Source of the DNA: Euglena gracilis
Taxonomy: Eukaryota > Euglenozoa > Euglenophyceae > Euglenales > Euglenaceae
Assembly (NCBI GenBank): GCA_900893395.1
Contig: CAAHFI010191642.1
Coordinates: forward strand, 16,820-80,819
Direction of reading: 5' to 3'
DNA: 64,000 bases
Shown here: in pieces, positions 23,919 to 38,318 of the stretch
How positions within the stretch are numbered: position 1 is the stretch's first letter
Layout: every line of letters starts with the position of its first letter
Notes under the pieces: model-generated
Told to the model about the DNA's origin: nothing
What the model saw: only the letters and a program-made list of their open reading frames with translations
Databases searched by the model: none
Program-made: the position numbers and the translations under genes

Positions 23919-24660
23919 AATTTGCAAATTTGTACCCCAGCTTTGTCCTTCTCAGTGTGGGCATCAAAAAGGGTATCTGCTGTCAGAGACAAAATTGTCA
24001 AAGGTTTTTTTGTCTATTTAGTTGCACATGTGAGACCTAAACCTTGACATGTGCTCACCCACATATCTGTTTTTTTTTGATAAACCTGGCAATGACCTCG
24101 TTGGCATAAAAACAAAACAACGTGCGGGAACAGGCATCATACCCATGTGGGCTTCACGAGTGTCACATGATGAATGTGCAACGTGTCATCCTAATGGCAT
24201 TCCCCATCCCGGAGCCCCGTTGACAATCCTTGACATCAAGGACTTCGAGAAAAAGCTTCGACCCCTTGGGACAACTAGAGGAATCAGGCAAACCACTGGA
24301 GGTGGCATTTTGCGAAAATGCTCAGCTGAAGAAATGCTCTCCAGGATGATGCTGTCAAAATCATGTTCAAAGCAACAAGTTTTTTATCTTCACCATATTC
24401 ACAATTTGGTAAATTTGGTAAGGAATCCCATTAAAAGACAAGAATATGGGTCCCATGAGCCATTCCCAACCATGGAAACCCCAAAGGGTAATGACGTTGC
24501 TTATGAAAATCCGACCCCATCCCCCGGGGGGAGGTGGCCCAGCCAGCCAGCAATTGTTTTCCAGCCCAGGACCCCTCCTCCCCCATCACCACCCTTTGGG
24601 TGGCTGGGCGGTGGCGGATGGGTGGTGTCGCTTTCGGGGTGCAAAAATGGGCCGAAATAG
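23919..24660 (+). CDS. Candidate two-exon coding segment, unknown
   Basis: Frame open from 23919 to 24003 (ending VSAVRDKIVK) joins in phase across a GT-AG intron 24004-24133 to GIIPMWASRVSHDECATC HPNG and a long open stretch to about 24510 (DIKDFEKKLRPLGTTRGIR; LSRMMLSKSCSKQQVFYLHH). The intron of about 130 bp is longer than those of the other two genes here. From about 24510 to the stop at 24660 the frame enters C/G-tract DNA and gives Pro/Gly-rich sequence unlikely to be genuine. No start codon is clear, and no family recognised. It could be a decayed element gene. Confidence 0.35.
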
Positions 24661-24839
24661 GTTGGAAAAAGGTTGGACAGGACCACATTGGACGATTGCA
24701 AAATGTGCCATCATCGACCCGGTACTGTTCCCCATTACACCATAAAAACAAGAATCACTGGCAATAAAAAAAATGCAGCGTGAAAAGCCATTGGGTCGTT
24801 TTATTTCGTTATTTTTTGAAAAAAAAACCTGGACGTTTG

Positions 24840-25460
24840 ATGCAATGGGCTCTGTCATGTTTTGTCTGAAAGATGGGCTGAAGTTGATGCCATGGCATCT
24901 CCATTGCCTCCACACCGGAGGATTGGTCCTTTTGCATGGAGGAAACAAGCGAGGCCTTTTGGATATAAGCCTCACGTCAAAGGCTTGGAACTCGCGTCAA
25001 AGGCTTGGAACTCAACCAAACAAATTGCCTTTTGCTCGAGCAGGAATTCTTTTACCTTGGAACCAGATTGATATTTTTTTGATGCCGCAATTACAATTGC
25101 TTTTTTGAGTTTTGAATGCATTGAAAACTCAGTGAATGTTTCGAAAACGCCAGCTAAAATGTTGGAAACCGGGTTGTGCGATGCTGGGAGAGAAAGTTGT
25201 GCTGCAATCTCTTGCCGTGCCAATGGTCAATTGCAAGTTTTTCCTTGGAATGGACTTCTTTGCTTGCTTGGAAAAGATGAGTTTAATTTTAGAAAGAGGC
25301 ATAAAGAAGACTCCAGGAAGTTGGTGTGGCAAAAGCATGGCAAAGAGCCATTGGTGCCATTGACAGCATCAGCCTCCGCCAGCGGAACACGGCACCAACG
25401 TCCATTGACATCAGGCACTGGGTATCTCAAACCCAACGACCATCCTTGAACACAAATTTG
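24840..25460. other. Possible coding remnant, strand unresolved
   Basis: Both strands have protein-like frames. Minus strand: 24972-25223 (HSKLKKAIVIAASKKYQ; VKEFLLEQKAICLVEF, no ATG) and a frame around 25230-25440 (LRYPVPDVNGRWCRVPL). Plus strand: 25105-25449. A 20-bp direct duplication (CGTCAAAGGCTTGGAACTC) lies at about 24976-25015. No gene is called because neither strand wins and no splicing solution was found. Confidence 0.25.
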
Positions 25461-27060
25461 CATTTACATGCACAGCGTCATTTGCTTCTGTCAGCAGATG
25501 CAATTAACAACGAATTAGGAGGGCAACGAGAAAATTTTAGATACCACTTCCTCTTTGGTGATTTTGGGCTGACTTTCTGGATGAGAAAAAAATTCAAAAA
25601 AACAGAGTCAAAAAAAGGTGGGGGAAACCCCAAAAAACTATTTGGAGATGGCCCAAGAACCACCCAGAACAGACAAAAAAAGATGGAATATATTCATCAA
25701 AATTTGCCTCAGGAACGTAATCATTTAAAAAAATAAATAAAACACAAAAATACAAACAAAACACTGTGTTGAAAAATTGCTTTTTTGTGTTGAACCCTTT
25801 TTTTATATATAAAAAAACGTTGAAAAAACATGTTGGAAAACATGTTGTTTAAAACCAACTTATGGTCATTGGGCGAGTGCCTCTGACCTGCCCCCCCCCC
25901 CTGAAAATGGCCATTGGCAAGCAAAACCAAACCAACCGACCACATACTTGCCCTGCCAATGGTGACAGTGAGGGGGGGGCACTATGGGACTGCACAAATT
26001 TAAAAAAAAATCACTTTAATATTCTGTCGCGTTTGTGACGAAACGTCCTCAAATTTTTTTCCTTTTGGGATGATTGGTGACAACATCTTCACTTTTGAGG
26101 GGCAGAAAGCGAGATATATTTTGGCTTTGTGCTTTTTGTGATTCTTTGGTGATTTCGTTGAGTTGTGAATTTTGAAAAGATTCTTTTAAATTTTGGGTAT
26201 TTTTGGTGGTTTTTGGGCTGACTTTCTGGGTGGGGAAAAAAACTATTTGGATTTGGATTTGGAGATGGAGATGGCTGAGACTGACTCTATATGAAACCTC
26301 ACCTGGGTATTTTGGCACCTGACTGAGGTGTTTTATTGGGGGGGGGGGCATTATGGGGGATTCGAAGTTAGGGAGGGGGGTAAAACACTGGGGTGAGAGG
26401 GGGGTCAAAGGTGGGGTAGGGGTAGGGGTCGGCAGGGTGGGGTTGGGGTCTGCCGACCCCCCCCTCCCCCGGTCACTGGTTGACTATATGGTTGATTTCC
26501 GTGCAGCCCTGCCCATTTTCCAAATAACTTGGAAGGATTTTGATGGTTTAGGTATTCCATAATGAGATTTTTTAAAATGCATTTTTCGATTGTATTTTGA
26601 TGCTTTTTTTCAAATAATCCTGGAGATGGTGCATTGTGCTATGGACATTTGCCAACCATGCAAACAAAGCATTTTTGAGCTTCCTTTTTCCTTTTATGGA
26701 GATTTTGGCAAGAACCACCCAGAACAGACAAAAAAAAGATGGAATACATTCATCAAAATTTGCCTCAGGAACGTATTCATTTTGCAGAAAAATAAAACAC
26801 AAAAATACAAACAAAACACTGTGTTGAAAAAATGTTTTTTTGTGTTGAACCCCTGTTTGTTTACATATAAAAAAACGTTGAAAAAACATGTTGGAAAACA
26901 GGTTGTTTAAAACCAACTTATGGTCATTGGGCGAGTGCCTCCGACCTGCCCCCCCCCTGAAAATGGCCATTGGCAAGCAAAACCAAACCAACCGACCACA
27001 TACTTGCCCTGCCAATGGTGACAGTTGCTGAGGCTGTCAAGAAGGCCTGGGGGGGGGGGC

Positions 27061-28070
27061 GCTATGGGGCTGCAAGAATTAGAAAAAATTACTTTAATGT
27101 TTTGTTGCTGACCTCCGCATTGTGACAAAACCTCCTCAATTTTTTTCCTTTTGGGATGAATTTGGTGACAACATCTTCACTTTTGAGGGGCAGAAAGCAA
27201 GATATATTTTGGCTTTGTGCTTTTTGTGATTCTTTGGTGATTTCTTTGAGTTGTGAATTTTGAAAAAAAATTTTAATTTTGGGTAATAATAAAACAACAA
27301 AATACAAAAATGCAAACAAAACACTGTGTTGAAAAAATGTTTTTTTGTGTTGAACCCCCTGTTTGTTTATATAAAAAAAACCGTTGAAAAAACACGTTGG
27401 ACAACAGGTTGTTTAAAACCAACTTATGGTCATTGGGCGAGGGTGGCTCCGACCTGCCCCCCCCCCTGAAAATGGCCATTGGCAAGCAAAACCAAACCAA
27501 CCGACCACATACTTGCCCTGCCAATGGTGACAGTTGCTGAGGCTGTCAAGAAGGCCTGGGGGGGGCACTATGGGGCTGAACAAATTAAAAAAAATTACTT
27601 TAATGTTTTGTTGCTGACCTCCGCATTTGTGACAAAACCTCCTCAATTTTTTTTCCTTTTGGGATGGATTTGGCGACAACATCTTCACTTTTGAGGGGCA
27701 GAAAGCGAGATATATTTTGGCTTTGTGCTTTTTGTGATTCTTTGGTGATTTCTTTGAGTTGTGAATTTTGAAAAAAAATTTAAATTTTGGGTAATAATAA
27801 AACAATAAAACACAAAAATACAAACAAAACACTGTGTTGAAAATTTGCTTTTTTGTGTTGAACCCTTTTTTTTTATATAAAAAAACGTCGAAAAAACATG
27901 TTGGAAAACAGGTTATTTAAAACCAACTTATGGTCATTGGGCGAGTGCCTCCGACCTGCCCCCCCCCCTGAAAATGGCCATTGGCAAGCAAAACCAAACC
28001 AACCGACCACATACTTGCCCTGCCAATGGTGACAGCTGCTGAGGCTGTCAAGAAGGCCTGGGGGGGGGCA
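27061..28070 (+). repeat. Two half-length (~505-bp) units inside the 1.13-kb array
   Basis: GGGCTG followed by A-rich sequence and TACTTTAATG recurs at about 27061, 27568 and 28071. In these units the sequence jumps from GAATTTTGAAAAAAAATTT...GGGTAATAATAAAAC directly to CAAACAAAACACTGTG, skipping the half with the GTGCAGCCC landmark. The shared deletion junction shows the short unit was itself tandemly copied. Confidence 0.8.
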
Positions 28071-31000
28071 CTATGGGCTGCACAAATTAAAAAAAATACT
28101 TTAATGTTTTGTTGCTGACCTCCGCATTTGTGACAAAACCTCCTCAAATTTCTTTTTCCTTTTTTGGGATGATTGGTGACAAACATCTTCACTTTTGAGG
28201 GGCAGAAAGCGAGATATATTTTGGCTTTGTGCTTTTTGTGATTCTTTGGTGATTTCTTTGAGTTGTGAATTTTGAAAGTTTTTTTTAAATTTTGGGTATT
28301 TTTGGTGGTTTTTGGGCTGACTTTCTGGGTGGGGAAAAAATCCAAAAATTATTTGGAGATGGCTGAGAATGACTCTATGTAAAACCTCACCTGGGAGGAT
28401 TTTGGCACCTGACTGAGGTGTTTTATTGGGGGGGGTCATTATAGGGGATTCGAAATTAGGAGGGGGGCAAAACGCTGGGGTGAGAGGGGGGTCAAAGGTG
28501 GGGTAGGGGTAGGGGTCGGCAGGGTGGGGTTGGGGTCTGCCGACCCCCCCCCACTCCCCTGGTCAGTGCCTTCCTGGTCAGTGGTTGACTATATGGTTGA
28601 TTTCCGTGCAGCCCTGCCCATGGCAAATGTCCATAGCACAATGCACCATCTCCAGCACTATTTGAAAAAAACAATCAAGCACAATGTTGTTTATTTTTCA
28701 AAAAAAGTCAAAAAAAAGCATCAAAATACAATCGAAAAATGCATTTTAAAAAATCTCATTATGGAATACCTAAACCATCAAACTCCTTCCAAGTTATTTG
28801 GAAAACCATGCAAAAAAAGCATTTTTGAGCTTCCTTTTTCCTTTTTAGGAGATTTTGGCAAGAACCACCCAGAACAGACAAAAAAAGATGGAATACATTC
28901 ATCAAAATTTGCCTCAGGAACGTAATCATTTGGAAAAAAAATAAAACAAAAAAATGCTATGGGGCTGCAAACATTAAAAAAAAAATACTTTAATGTTTTG
29001 TTGCTGACCTCCGCATTTGTGACAAAACCTCCTCAATTTTTTTTCCTTTTGGGATGGATTTGGTGACAACATCTTTACTTTTGAGGGGCAGAAAGCGAGA
29101 TATATTTTGGCTTTGTGCTTTTTGTGATTCTTTGGTGATTTCGTTGAGTTGTGAATTTTGAAAGTTTTTTTTAAATTTTGGGTATTTTTGGTGGTTTTTG
29201 GGCTGACTTTCTGGGTGGGGAAAAAAAACTATTTGGATTTGGATTTGGATTTGGAGATGGCTGAGACTGACTCTATGTAAAACCTCACCTGGGAGGATTT
29301 TGGCACCTGACTGAGGTGTTTTATTGGGGGTGTCATTATGGGGGATTCGAAGTTAGGGAGGGGGGTAAAACGCTGGGGTGAGAGGGGGGTCAAAGGTGGG
29401 GTAGGGGTAGGGGTCGGCAGGGTGGGGTTGGGGTCAGCCGACCCCCCCCTCCCCCGGTCAGTGGTTGACTATATGGTTGATTTCCGTGCAGCCCTGCCCA
29501 TGGCAAATGTCCATAGCACAATGCACCATCTCCAGCACTATTTGAAAAAAACAATCAAGCACAACGTTGTTTATTTTTCAAAAAAAAAAGTCCAAAAACA
29601 GCATCAAAATACAATCGAAAAATGCATTTTAAAAAAATCTCATTATGGAATACCTAAACCAACAAAATCCTTCCAAGTGATTTGGAAAAACCATGCAAAA
29701 AAAGCATTTTTAAGCTTCCTTTTTCCTTTTTAGGAGATTTTGGCAAGAACCACCCAGAACAGACAAAAAAAAAGATGGAATATATTCATCAAAATTTGCC
29801 TCAGGAACGTAATCATTTGGAGAAAAATAAAACACAAAAATACAAACAAAACACTGTGTTGAAAAAATGTTTTTTTTGGGTTGAACCCCCTGTTTGTTAT
29901 AAATAAAAAAACCGCTGAAAAAACATGTTGGAAAACAGGTTGTTTAAAACCAACTTATGGTCATTGGGCGAGTGCCTCCGACCTGCCCCCCCCCTCCTGA
30001 AAATGGCCATTGGCAAGCAAAACCAAACCAACCGACCACATACTTGCCCTGCCAATGGTGACAGTTGCTGAGGCTGTCAAGAAGGCCTGGGGGGGGGGGC
30101 GCTATGGGGCTGCCATTAAAAAAATTACTTTAATGTTTTGTTGCTGACCTCCGCATTGTGACAAAACCTCCTCAATTTTTTTCCTTTTGGGATGAATTTG
30201 GTGACAACATCTTCACTTTTGAGGGGCAGAAAGCGAGATATATTTTGGCTTTGTGCTTTTTGTGATTCTTTGGTGATTTCGTTGAGTTGTGAATTTTGAA
30301 AGTTTTTTTTAAAATTTGGGCATTTTTGGTGGTTTTTGGGCTGACTTTCTGGGTGGGGAAAAAAACTATTTGGATTTGGATTTGGATTTGGAGATGGCTG
30401 AGACTGACTCTGTGTAAAACCTCACCTGGGAGGATTTTGGCACCTGACTGAGGTGTTTTATTGGGGGGGGGGCAATATGGGGGATTCGAAGTTAGGGAGG
30501 GGGTAAAACGCTGGGGTGAGAGGGGGTCAAAGGTGGGGTGGGGGTAGGGGTCGGCAGGGTGGGGTTGGGGTCAGCCGACCCCCCCCCTCCCCCGGTCAGT
30601 GGTTGACTATATGGTTGATTTCCGTGCAGCCCTGCCCATGGCAAATGTCCATAGCACAATGCACCATCTCCAGCATTATTTGAAAAAAACAATCAAGCAC
30701 AACGTTGTTTATTTTTCAAAAAAAGTCCAAAAACAGCATCAAAATACAATGGAAAAATGCATTTTAAAAAAATCTCATTATGGAATACCTAAACCATCAA
30801 AATCCTTCCAAGTGATTTGGAAAAACCATGCAAAAAAAGCATTTTTGAGCTTCCTTTTCCTTTTTAGGAGATTTTGGCAAGAACCACCCAGAACAGACAA
30901 AAAAAGATGGAATATATTCATCAAAATTTGCCTCAGGAACGTAATCATTTGGAAAAAAATAAAACACAAAAATACAAACAAAACACTGTGTTGAAAAAAT

Positions 31001-34000
31001 GTTTTTTTTGTGTTGAACCCCTGTTTGTTTATATATAAAAAAAACGTTGAAAAAACATGTTGGAAAACAGGTTGTTTAAAACCAACTTATGGTCATTGGG
31101 CAAGTGCCTCCGACCTGCCCCCCCCCTGAAAATGGCCATTGGCAAGCAAAACCAAACCAACCGACCACATACTTGCCCTGCCAATGGTGACAGTTGCTGA
31201 GGCTGTCAAGAAGGCCTGGGGGGGGGGCGCTATGGGGCTGCCATTAAAAAAATTACTTTAATGTTTTGTTGCTGACCTCCGCATTGTGACAAAACCTCCT
31301 CAATTTTTTTCCTTTTGGGATGAATTTGGTGACAACATCTTCACTTTTGAGGGGCAGAAAGCGAGATATATTTTGGCTTTGTGCTTTTTGTGATTCTTTG
31401 GTGATTTCGTTGAGTTGTGAATTTTGAAAGTTTTTTTTAAAATTTGGGCATTTTTGGTGGTTTTTGGGCTGACTTTCTGGGTGGGGAAAAAAACTATTTG
31501 GATTTGGATTTGGATTTGGAGATGGCTGAGACTGACTCTGTGTAAAACCTCACCTGGGAGGATTTTGGCACCTGACTGAGGTGTTTTATTGGGGGGGGGC
31601 AATATGGGGGATTCGAAGTTAGGGAGGGGGGTAAAACGCTGGGGTGAGAGGGGGGTCAAAGGTGGGGTGGGGTAGGGGTCGGCAGGGTGGGGTTGGGGTC
31701 AGCCGACCCCCCCCTCCCCCGGTCAGTGGTTGACTATATGGTTGATTTCCGTGCAGCCCTGCCCATGGCAAATGTCCATAGCACAATGCACCATCTCCAG
31801 CATTATTTGAAAAAAACAATCAAGCACAACGTTGTTTATTTTTCAAAAAAAAGTCCAAAAACAGCATCAAAATACAATCGAAAAATGCATTTTAAAAAAA
31901 TCTCATTATGGAATACCTAAACCAACAAAATCCTTCCAAGTGATTTGGAAAAACCATGCAAAAAAAGCATTTTTAAGCTTCCTTTTTCCTTTTTAGGAGA
32001 TTTTGGCAAGAACCACCCAGAACAGACAAAAAAAAAGATGGAATATATTCATCAAAATTTGCCTCAGGAACGTAATCATTTGGAGAAAAATAAAACACAA
32101 AAATACAAACAAAACACTGTGTTGAAAAAATGTTTTTTTTGGGTTGAACCCCTGTTTGTTATAAATAAAAAAACGCTGAAAAAACATGTTGGAAAACAGG
32201 TTGTTTAAAACCAACTTATGGTCATTGGGCGAGTGCCTCCGACCTGCCCCCCCCCCTGAAAATGGCCATTGGCAAGCAAAACCAAACCAACCGACCACAT
32301 ACTTGCCCTGCCAATGGTGACAGTTGCTGAGGCTGTCAAGAAGGCCTGGGGGGGGGGGCGCTATGGGGCTGCCATTAAAAAAATTACTTTAATGTTTTGT
32401 TGCTGACCTCCGCATTGTGACAAAACCTCCTCAATTTTTTTCCTTTTGGGATGAATTTGGTGACAACATCTTCACTTTTGAGGGGCAGAAAGCGAGATAT
32501 ATTTTGGCTTTGTGCTTTTTGTGATTCTTTGGTGATTTCGTTGAGTTGTGAATTTTGAAAGTTTTTTTTAAAATTTGGGCATTTTTGGTGGTTTTTGGGC
32601 TGACTTTCTGGGTGGGGAAAAAAACTATTTGGATTTGGATTTGGATTTGGAGATGGCTGAGACTGACTCTGTGTAAAACCTCACCTGGGAGGATTTTGGC
32701 ACCTGACTGAGGTGTTTTATTGGGGGGGGGCAATATGGGGGATTCGAAGTTAGGGAGGGGGTAAAACGCTGGGGTGAGAGGGGGGTCAAAGGTGGGGTGG
32801 GGGTAGGGGTCGGCAGGGTGGGGTTGGGGTCAGCCGACCCCCCCCCTCCCCGGTCAGTGGTTGACTATATGGTTGATTTCCGTGCAGCCCTGCCCATGGC
32901 AAATGTCCATAGCACAATGCACCATCTCCAGCATTATTTGAAAAAAACAATCAAGCACAACGTTGTTTATTTTTCAAAAAAAGTCCAAAAACAGCATCAA
33001 AATACAATGGAAAAATGCATTTTAAAAAAATCTCATTATGGAATACCTAAACCATCAAAATCCTTCCAAGTGATTTGGAAAAACCATGCAAAAAAAGCAT
33101 TTTTGAGCTTCCTTTTCCTTTTTAGGAGATTTTGGCAAGAACCACCCAGAACAGACAAAAAAAGATGGAATATATTCATCAAAATTTGCCTCAGGAACGT
33201 AATCATTTGGAAAAAAATAAAACACAAAAATACAAACAAAACACTGTGTTGAAAAAATGTTTTTTTTGTGTTGAACCCCTGTTTGTTTATATATAAAAAA
33301 AACGTTGAAAAAACATGTTGGAAAACAGGTTGTTTAAAACCAACTTATGGTCATTGGGCAAGTGCCTCCGACCTGCCCCCCCCCCTGAAAATGGCCATTG
33401 GCAAGCAAAACCAAACCAACCGACCACATACTTGCCCTGCCAATGGTGACAGTTGCTGAGGCTGTCAAGAAGGCCTGGGGGGGGGGCGCTATGGGGCTGC
33501 CATTAAAAAAATTACTTTAATGTTTTGTTGCTGACCTCCGCATTGTGACAAAACCTCCTCAATTTTTTTCCTTTTGGGATGAATTTGGTGACAACATCTT
33601 CACTTTTGAGGGGCAGAAAGCGAGATATATTTTGGCTTTGTGCTTTTTGTGATTCTTTGGTGATTTCGTTGAGTTGTGAATTTTGAAAGTTTTTTTTAAA
33701 ATTTGGGCATTTTTGGTGGTTTTTGGGCTGACTTTCTGGGTGGGGAAAAAAACTATTTGGATTTGGATTTGGATTTGGAGATGGCTGAGACTGACTCTGT
33801 GTAAAACCTCACCTGGGAGGATTTTGGCACCTGACTGAGGTGTTTTATTGGGGGGGGCAATATGGGGGATTCGAAGTTAGGGAGGGGGGTAAAACGCTGG
33901 GGCGAGAGGGGGTCAAAGGTGGGGTGGGGGTAGGGGTCGGCAGGGTGGGGTTGGGGTCAGCCGACCCCCCCCCCGGTCAGTGGTTGACTATATGGTTGAT

Positions 34001-37000
34001 TTCCGTGCAGCCCTGCCCATGGCAAATGTCCATAGCACAATGCACCATCTCCAGCATTATTTGAAAAAAACAATCAAGCACAACGTTGTTTATTTTTCAA
34101 AAAAAGTCCAAAAACAGCATCAAAATACAATCAAAAATGCATTTTAAAAAATCTCATTATGGAATACCTAAACCATCAAAATCCTTCCAAGTGATTTGGA
34201 AAAACCATGCAAAAAAAGCATTTTTGAGCTTCCTTTTTCCTTTTTAGGAGATTTTGGCAAGAACCACCCAGAACAGACAAAAAAAGATGGAATATATTCA
34301 TCAAAATTTGCCTCAGGAACGTAATCATTTGGAAAAAAATAAAACACAAAAATACAAACAAAACACTGTGTTGAAAAAATGTTTTTTTTGTGTTGAACCC
34401 CTGTTTGTTTATATATAAAAAAAACGTTGAAAAAACATGTTGGAAAACAGGTTGTTTAAAACCAACTTATGGTCATTGGGCAAGTGCCTCCGACCTGCCC
34501 CCCCCCCTGAAAATGGCCATTGGCAAGCAAAACCAAACCAACCGACCACATACTTGCCCTGCCAATGGTGACAGTTGCTGAGGCTGTCAAGAAGGCCTGG
34601 GGGGGGGGCGCTATGGGGCTGCCATTAAAAAAATTACTTTAATGTTTTGTTGCTGACCTCCGCATTGTGACAAAACCTCCTCAATTTTTTTCCTTTTGGG
34701 ATGAATTTGGTGACAACATCTTCACTTTTGAGGGGCAGAAAGCGAGATATATTTTGGCTTTGTGCTTTTTGTGATTCTTTGGTGATTTCGTTGAGTTGTG
34801 AATTTTGAAAGTTTTTTTTAAAATTTGGGCATTTTTGGTGGTTTTTGGGCTGACTTTCTGGGTGGGGAAAAAAACTATTTGGATTTGGATTTGGATTTGG
34901 AGATGGCTGAGACTGACTCTGTGTAAAACCTCACCTGGGAGGATTTTGGCACCTGACTGAGGTGTTTTATTGGGGGGGGCAATATGGGGGATTCGAAGTT
35001 AGGGAGGGGGGTAAAACGCTGGGTGAGAGGGGGTCAAAGGTGGGGTGGGGGTAGGGGTCGGCAGGGTGGGGTTGGGGTCAGCCGACCCCCCCCCTCCCCC
35101 GGTCAGTGGTTGACTATATGGTTGATTTCCGTGCAGCCCTGCCCATGGCAAATGTCCATAGCACAATGCACCATCTCCAGCATTATTTGAAAAAAACAAT
35201 CAAGCACAACGTTGTTTATTTTTCAAAAAAAGTCCAAAAACAGCATCAAAATACAATGGAAAAATGCATTTTAAAAAAATCTCATTATGGAATACCTAAA
35301 CCATCAAAATCCTTCCAAGTGATTTGGAAAAACCATGCAAAAAAAGCATTTTTGAGCTTCCTTTTCCTTTTTAGGAGATTTTGGCAAGAACCACCCAGAA
35401 CAGACAAAAAAAGATGGAATATATTCATCAAAATTTGCCTCAGGAACGTAATCATTTGGAAAAAAATAAAACACAAAAATACAAACAAAACACTGTGTTG
35501 AAAAAATGTTTTTTTTGTGTTGAACCCCTGTTTGTTTATATATAAAAAAAACGTTGAAAAAACATGTTGGAAAACAGGTTGTTTAAAACCAACTTATGGT
35601 CATTGGGCAAGTGCCTCCGACCTGCCCCCCCCCCTGAAAATGGCCATTGGCAAGCAAAACCAAACCAACCGACCACATACTTGCCCTGCCAATGGTGACA
35701 GTTGCTGAGGCTGTCAAGAAGGCCTGGGGGGGGGGGCGCTATGGGCTGCCATTAAAAAAATTACTTTAATGTTTTGTTGCTGACCTCCGCATTGTGACAA
35801 AACCTCCTCAATTTTTTTCCTTTTGGGATGAATTTGGTGACAACATCTTCACTTTTGAGGGGCAGAAAGCGAGATATATTTTGGCTTTGTGCTTTTTGTG
35901 ATTCTTTGGTGATTTCGTTGAGTTGTGAATTTTGAAAGTTTTTTTTAAAATTTGGGCATTTTTGGTGGTTTTTGGGCTGACTTTCTGGGTGGGGAAAAAA
36001 ACTATTTGGATTTGGATTTGGATTTGGAGATGGCTGAGACTGACTCTGTGTAAAACCTCACCTGGGAGGATTTTGGCACCTGACTGAGGTGTTTTATTGG
36101 GGGGGGCAATATGGGGGATTCGAAGTTAGGGAGGGGGTAAAACGCTGGGGTGAGAGGGGGGTCAAAGTGGGGTGGGGGTAGGGGTCGGCAGGGTGGGGTT
36201 GGGGTCAGCCGACCCCCCCCCCCCCCGGTCAGTGGTTGACTATATGGTTGATTTCCGTGCAGCCCTGCCCATGGCAAATGTCCATAGCACAATGCACCAT
36301 CTCCAGCATTATTTGAAAAAAACAATCAAGCACAACGTTGTTTATTTTTCAAAAAAAGTCCAAAAACAGCATCAAAATACAATCGAAAAATGCATTTTAA
36401 AAAAATCTCATTATGGAATACCTAAACCATCAAAATCCTTCCAAGTGATTTGGAAAAACCATGCAAAAAAAGCATTTTTGAGCTTCCTTTTTCCTTTTTA
36501 GGAGATTTTGGCAAGAACCACCCAGAACAGACAAAAAAAGATGGAATATATTCATCAAAATTTGCCTCAGGAACGTAATCATTTGGAAAAAAATAAAACA
36601 CAAAAATACAAACAAAACACTGTGTTGAAAAAATGTTTTTTTTGTGTTGAACCCCTGTTTGTTTATATATAAAAAAAACGTTGAAAAAACATGTTGGAAA
36701 ACAGGTTGTTTAAAACCAACTTATGGTCATTGGGCGAGTGCCTCCGACTTGCCCCCCCCCTGAAAATGGCCATTGGCAAGCAAAACCAAACCAACCGACC
36801 ACATACTTGCCCTGCCAATGGTGACAGTTGCTGAGGCTGTCAAGAAGGCCTGGGGGGGGGGGCGCTATGGGGCTGCAAACATTAAAAAAATTACTTTAAT
36901 GTTTTGTTGCTGACCTCCGCATTGTGACAAAACCTCCTCAATTTTTTTCCTTTTGGGATGAATTTGGTGACAACATCTTCACTTTTGAGGGGCAGAAAGC

Positions 37001-38318
37001 GAGATATATTTTGGCTTTGTGCTTTTTGTGATTCTTTGGTGATTTCGTTGAGTTGTGAATTTTGAAAGTTTTTTTTAAAATTTGGGCATTTTTGGTGGTT
37101 TTTGGGCTGACTTTCTGGGTGGGGAAAAAAACTATTTGGATTTGGATTTGGATTTGGAGATGGCTGAGACTGACTCTGTGTAAAACCTCACCTGGGAGGA
37201 TTTTGGCACCTGACTGAGGTGTTTTATTGGGGGGGGGCAATATGGGGGATTCGAAGTTAGGGAGGGGGGTAAAACGCTGGGGTGAGAGGGGGGTCAAAGG
37301 TGGGGTGGGGGTAGGGTCGGCAGGGTGGGGTTGGGGTCAGCCGACCCCCCCCCTCCCCCGGTCAGTGGTTGACTATATGGTTGATTTCCGTGCAGCCCTG
37401 CCCATGGCAAATGTCCATAGCACAATGCACCATCTCCAGCATTATTTGAAAAAAACAATCAAGCACAACGTTGTTTATTTTTCAAAAAAAAGTCCAAAAA
37501 CAGCATCAAAATACAATCGAAAAATGCATTTTAAAAAAATCTCATTATGGAATACCTAAACCATCAAAATCCTTCCAAGTGATTTGGAAAAACCATGCAA
37601 AAAAAGCATTTTTGAGCTTCCTTTTTCCTTTTTAGGAGATTTTGGCAAGAACCACCCAGAACAGACAAAAAAAGATGGAATATATTCATCAAAATTTGCC
37701 TCAGGAACGTAATCATTTGGAAAAAAATAAAACACAAAAATACAAACAAAACACTGTGTTGAAAAAATGTTTTTTCTTTGTGTTGAACCCCTGTTTGTTT
37801 ATATATAAAAAAAACGTTGAAAAAACATGTTGGAAAACAGGTTGTTTAAAACCAACTTATGGTCATTGGGCGAGTGCCTCCGACCTGCCCCCCCCCCCTG
37901 AAAATGGCCATTGGCAAGCAAAACCAAACCAACCGACCACATACTTGCCCTGCCAATGGTGACAGTTGCTGAGGCTGTCAAGAAGGCCTGGGGGGGGGGG
38001 GGCGCTATGGGGCTGCAAGCATTAGAAAAAATTACTTTAATGTTCTGTTGCTGACCTCCGCATTGTGACAAAACCTCCTCAATTTTTTTTCCTTTTGGGA
38101 TGAATTTGGTGACAACTTCTTCACTTTTGAGGGGCAGAAAGCGAGATATATTTTGGCTTTGTGCTTTTTGTGATTCTTTGGTGGTTTCGTTGAGTTGTGA
38201 ATTTTGAAAGTTTTTTTAAAAATTTTGGGCATTTTTGGTGGTTTTTGGGCTGACTTTCTGGGTGGGGAAAAAAACTATTTGGATTTGGATTTGGATTTGG
38301 AGATGGCTGAGACTGACT

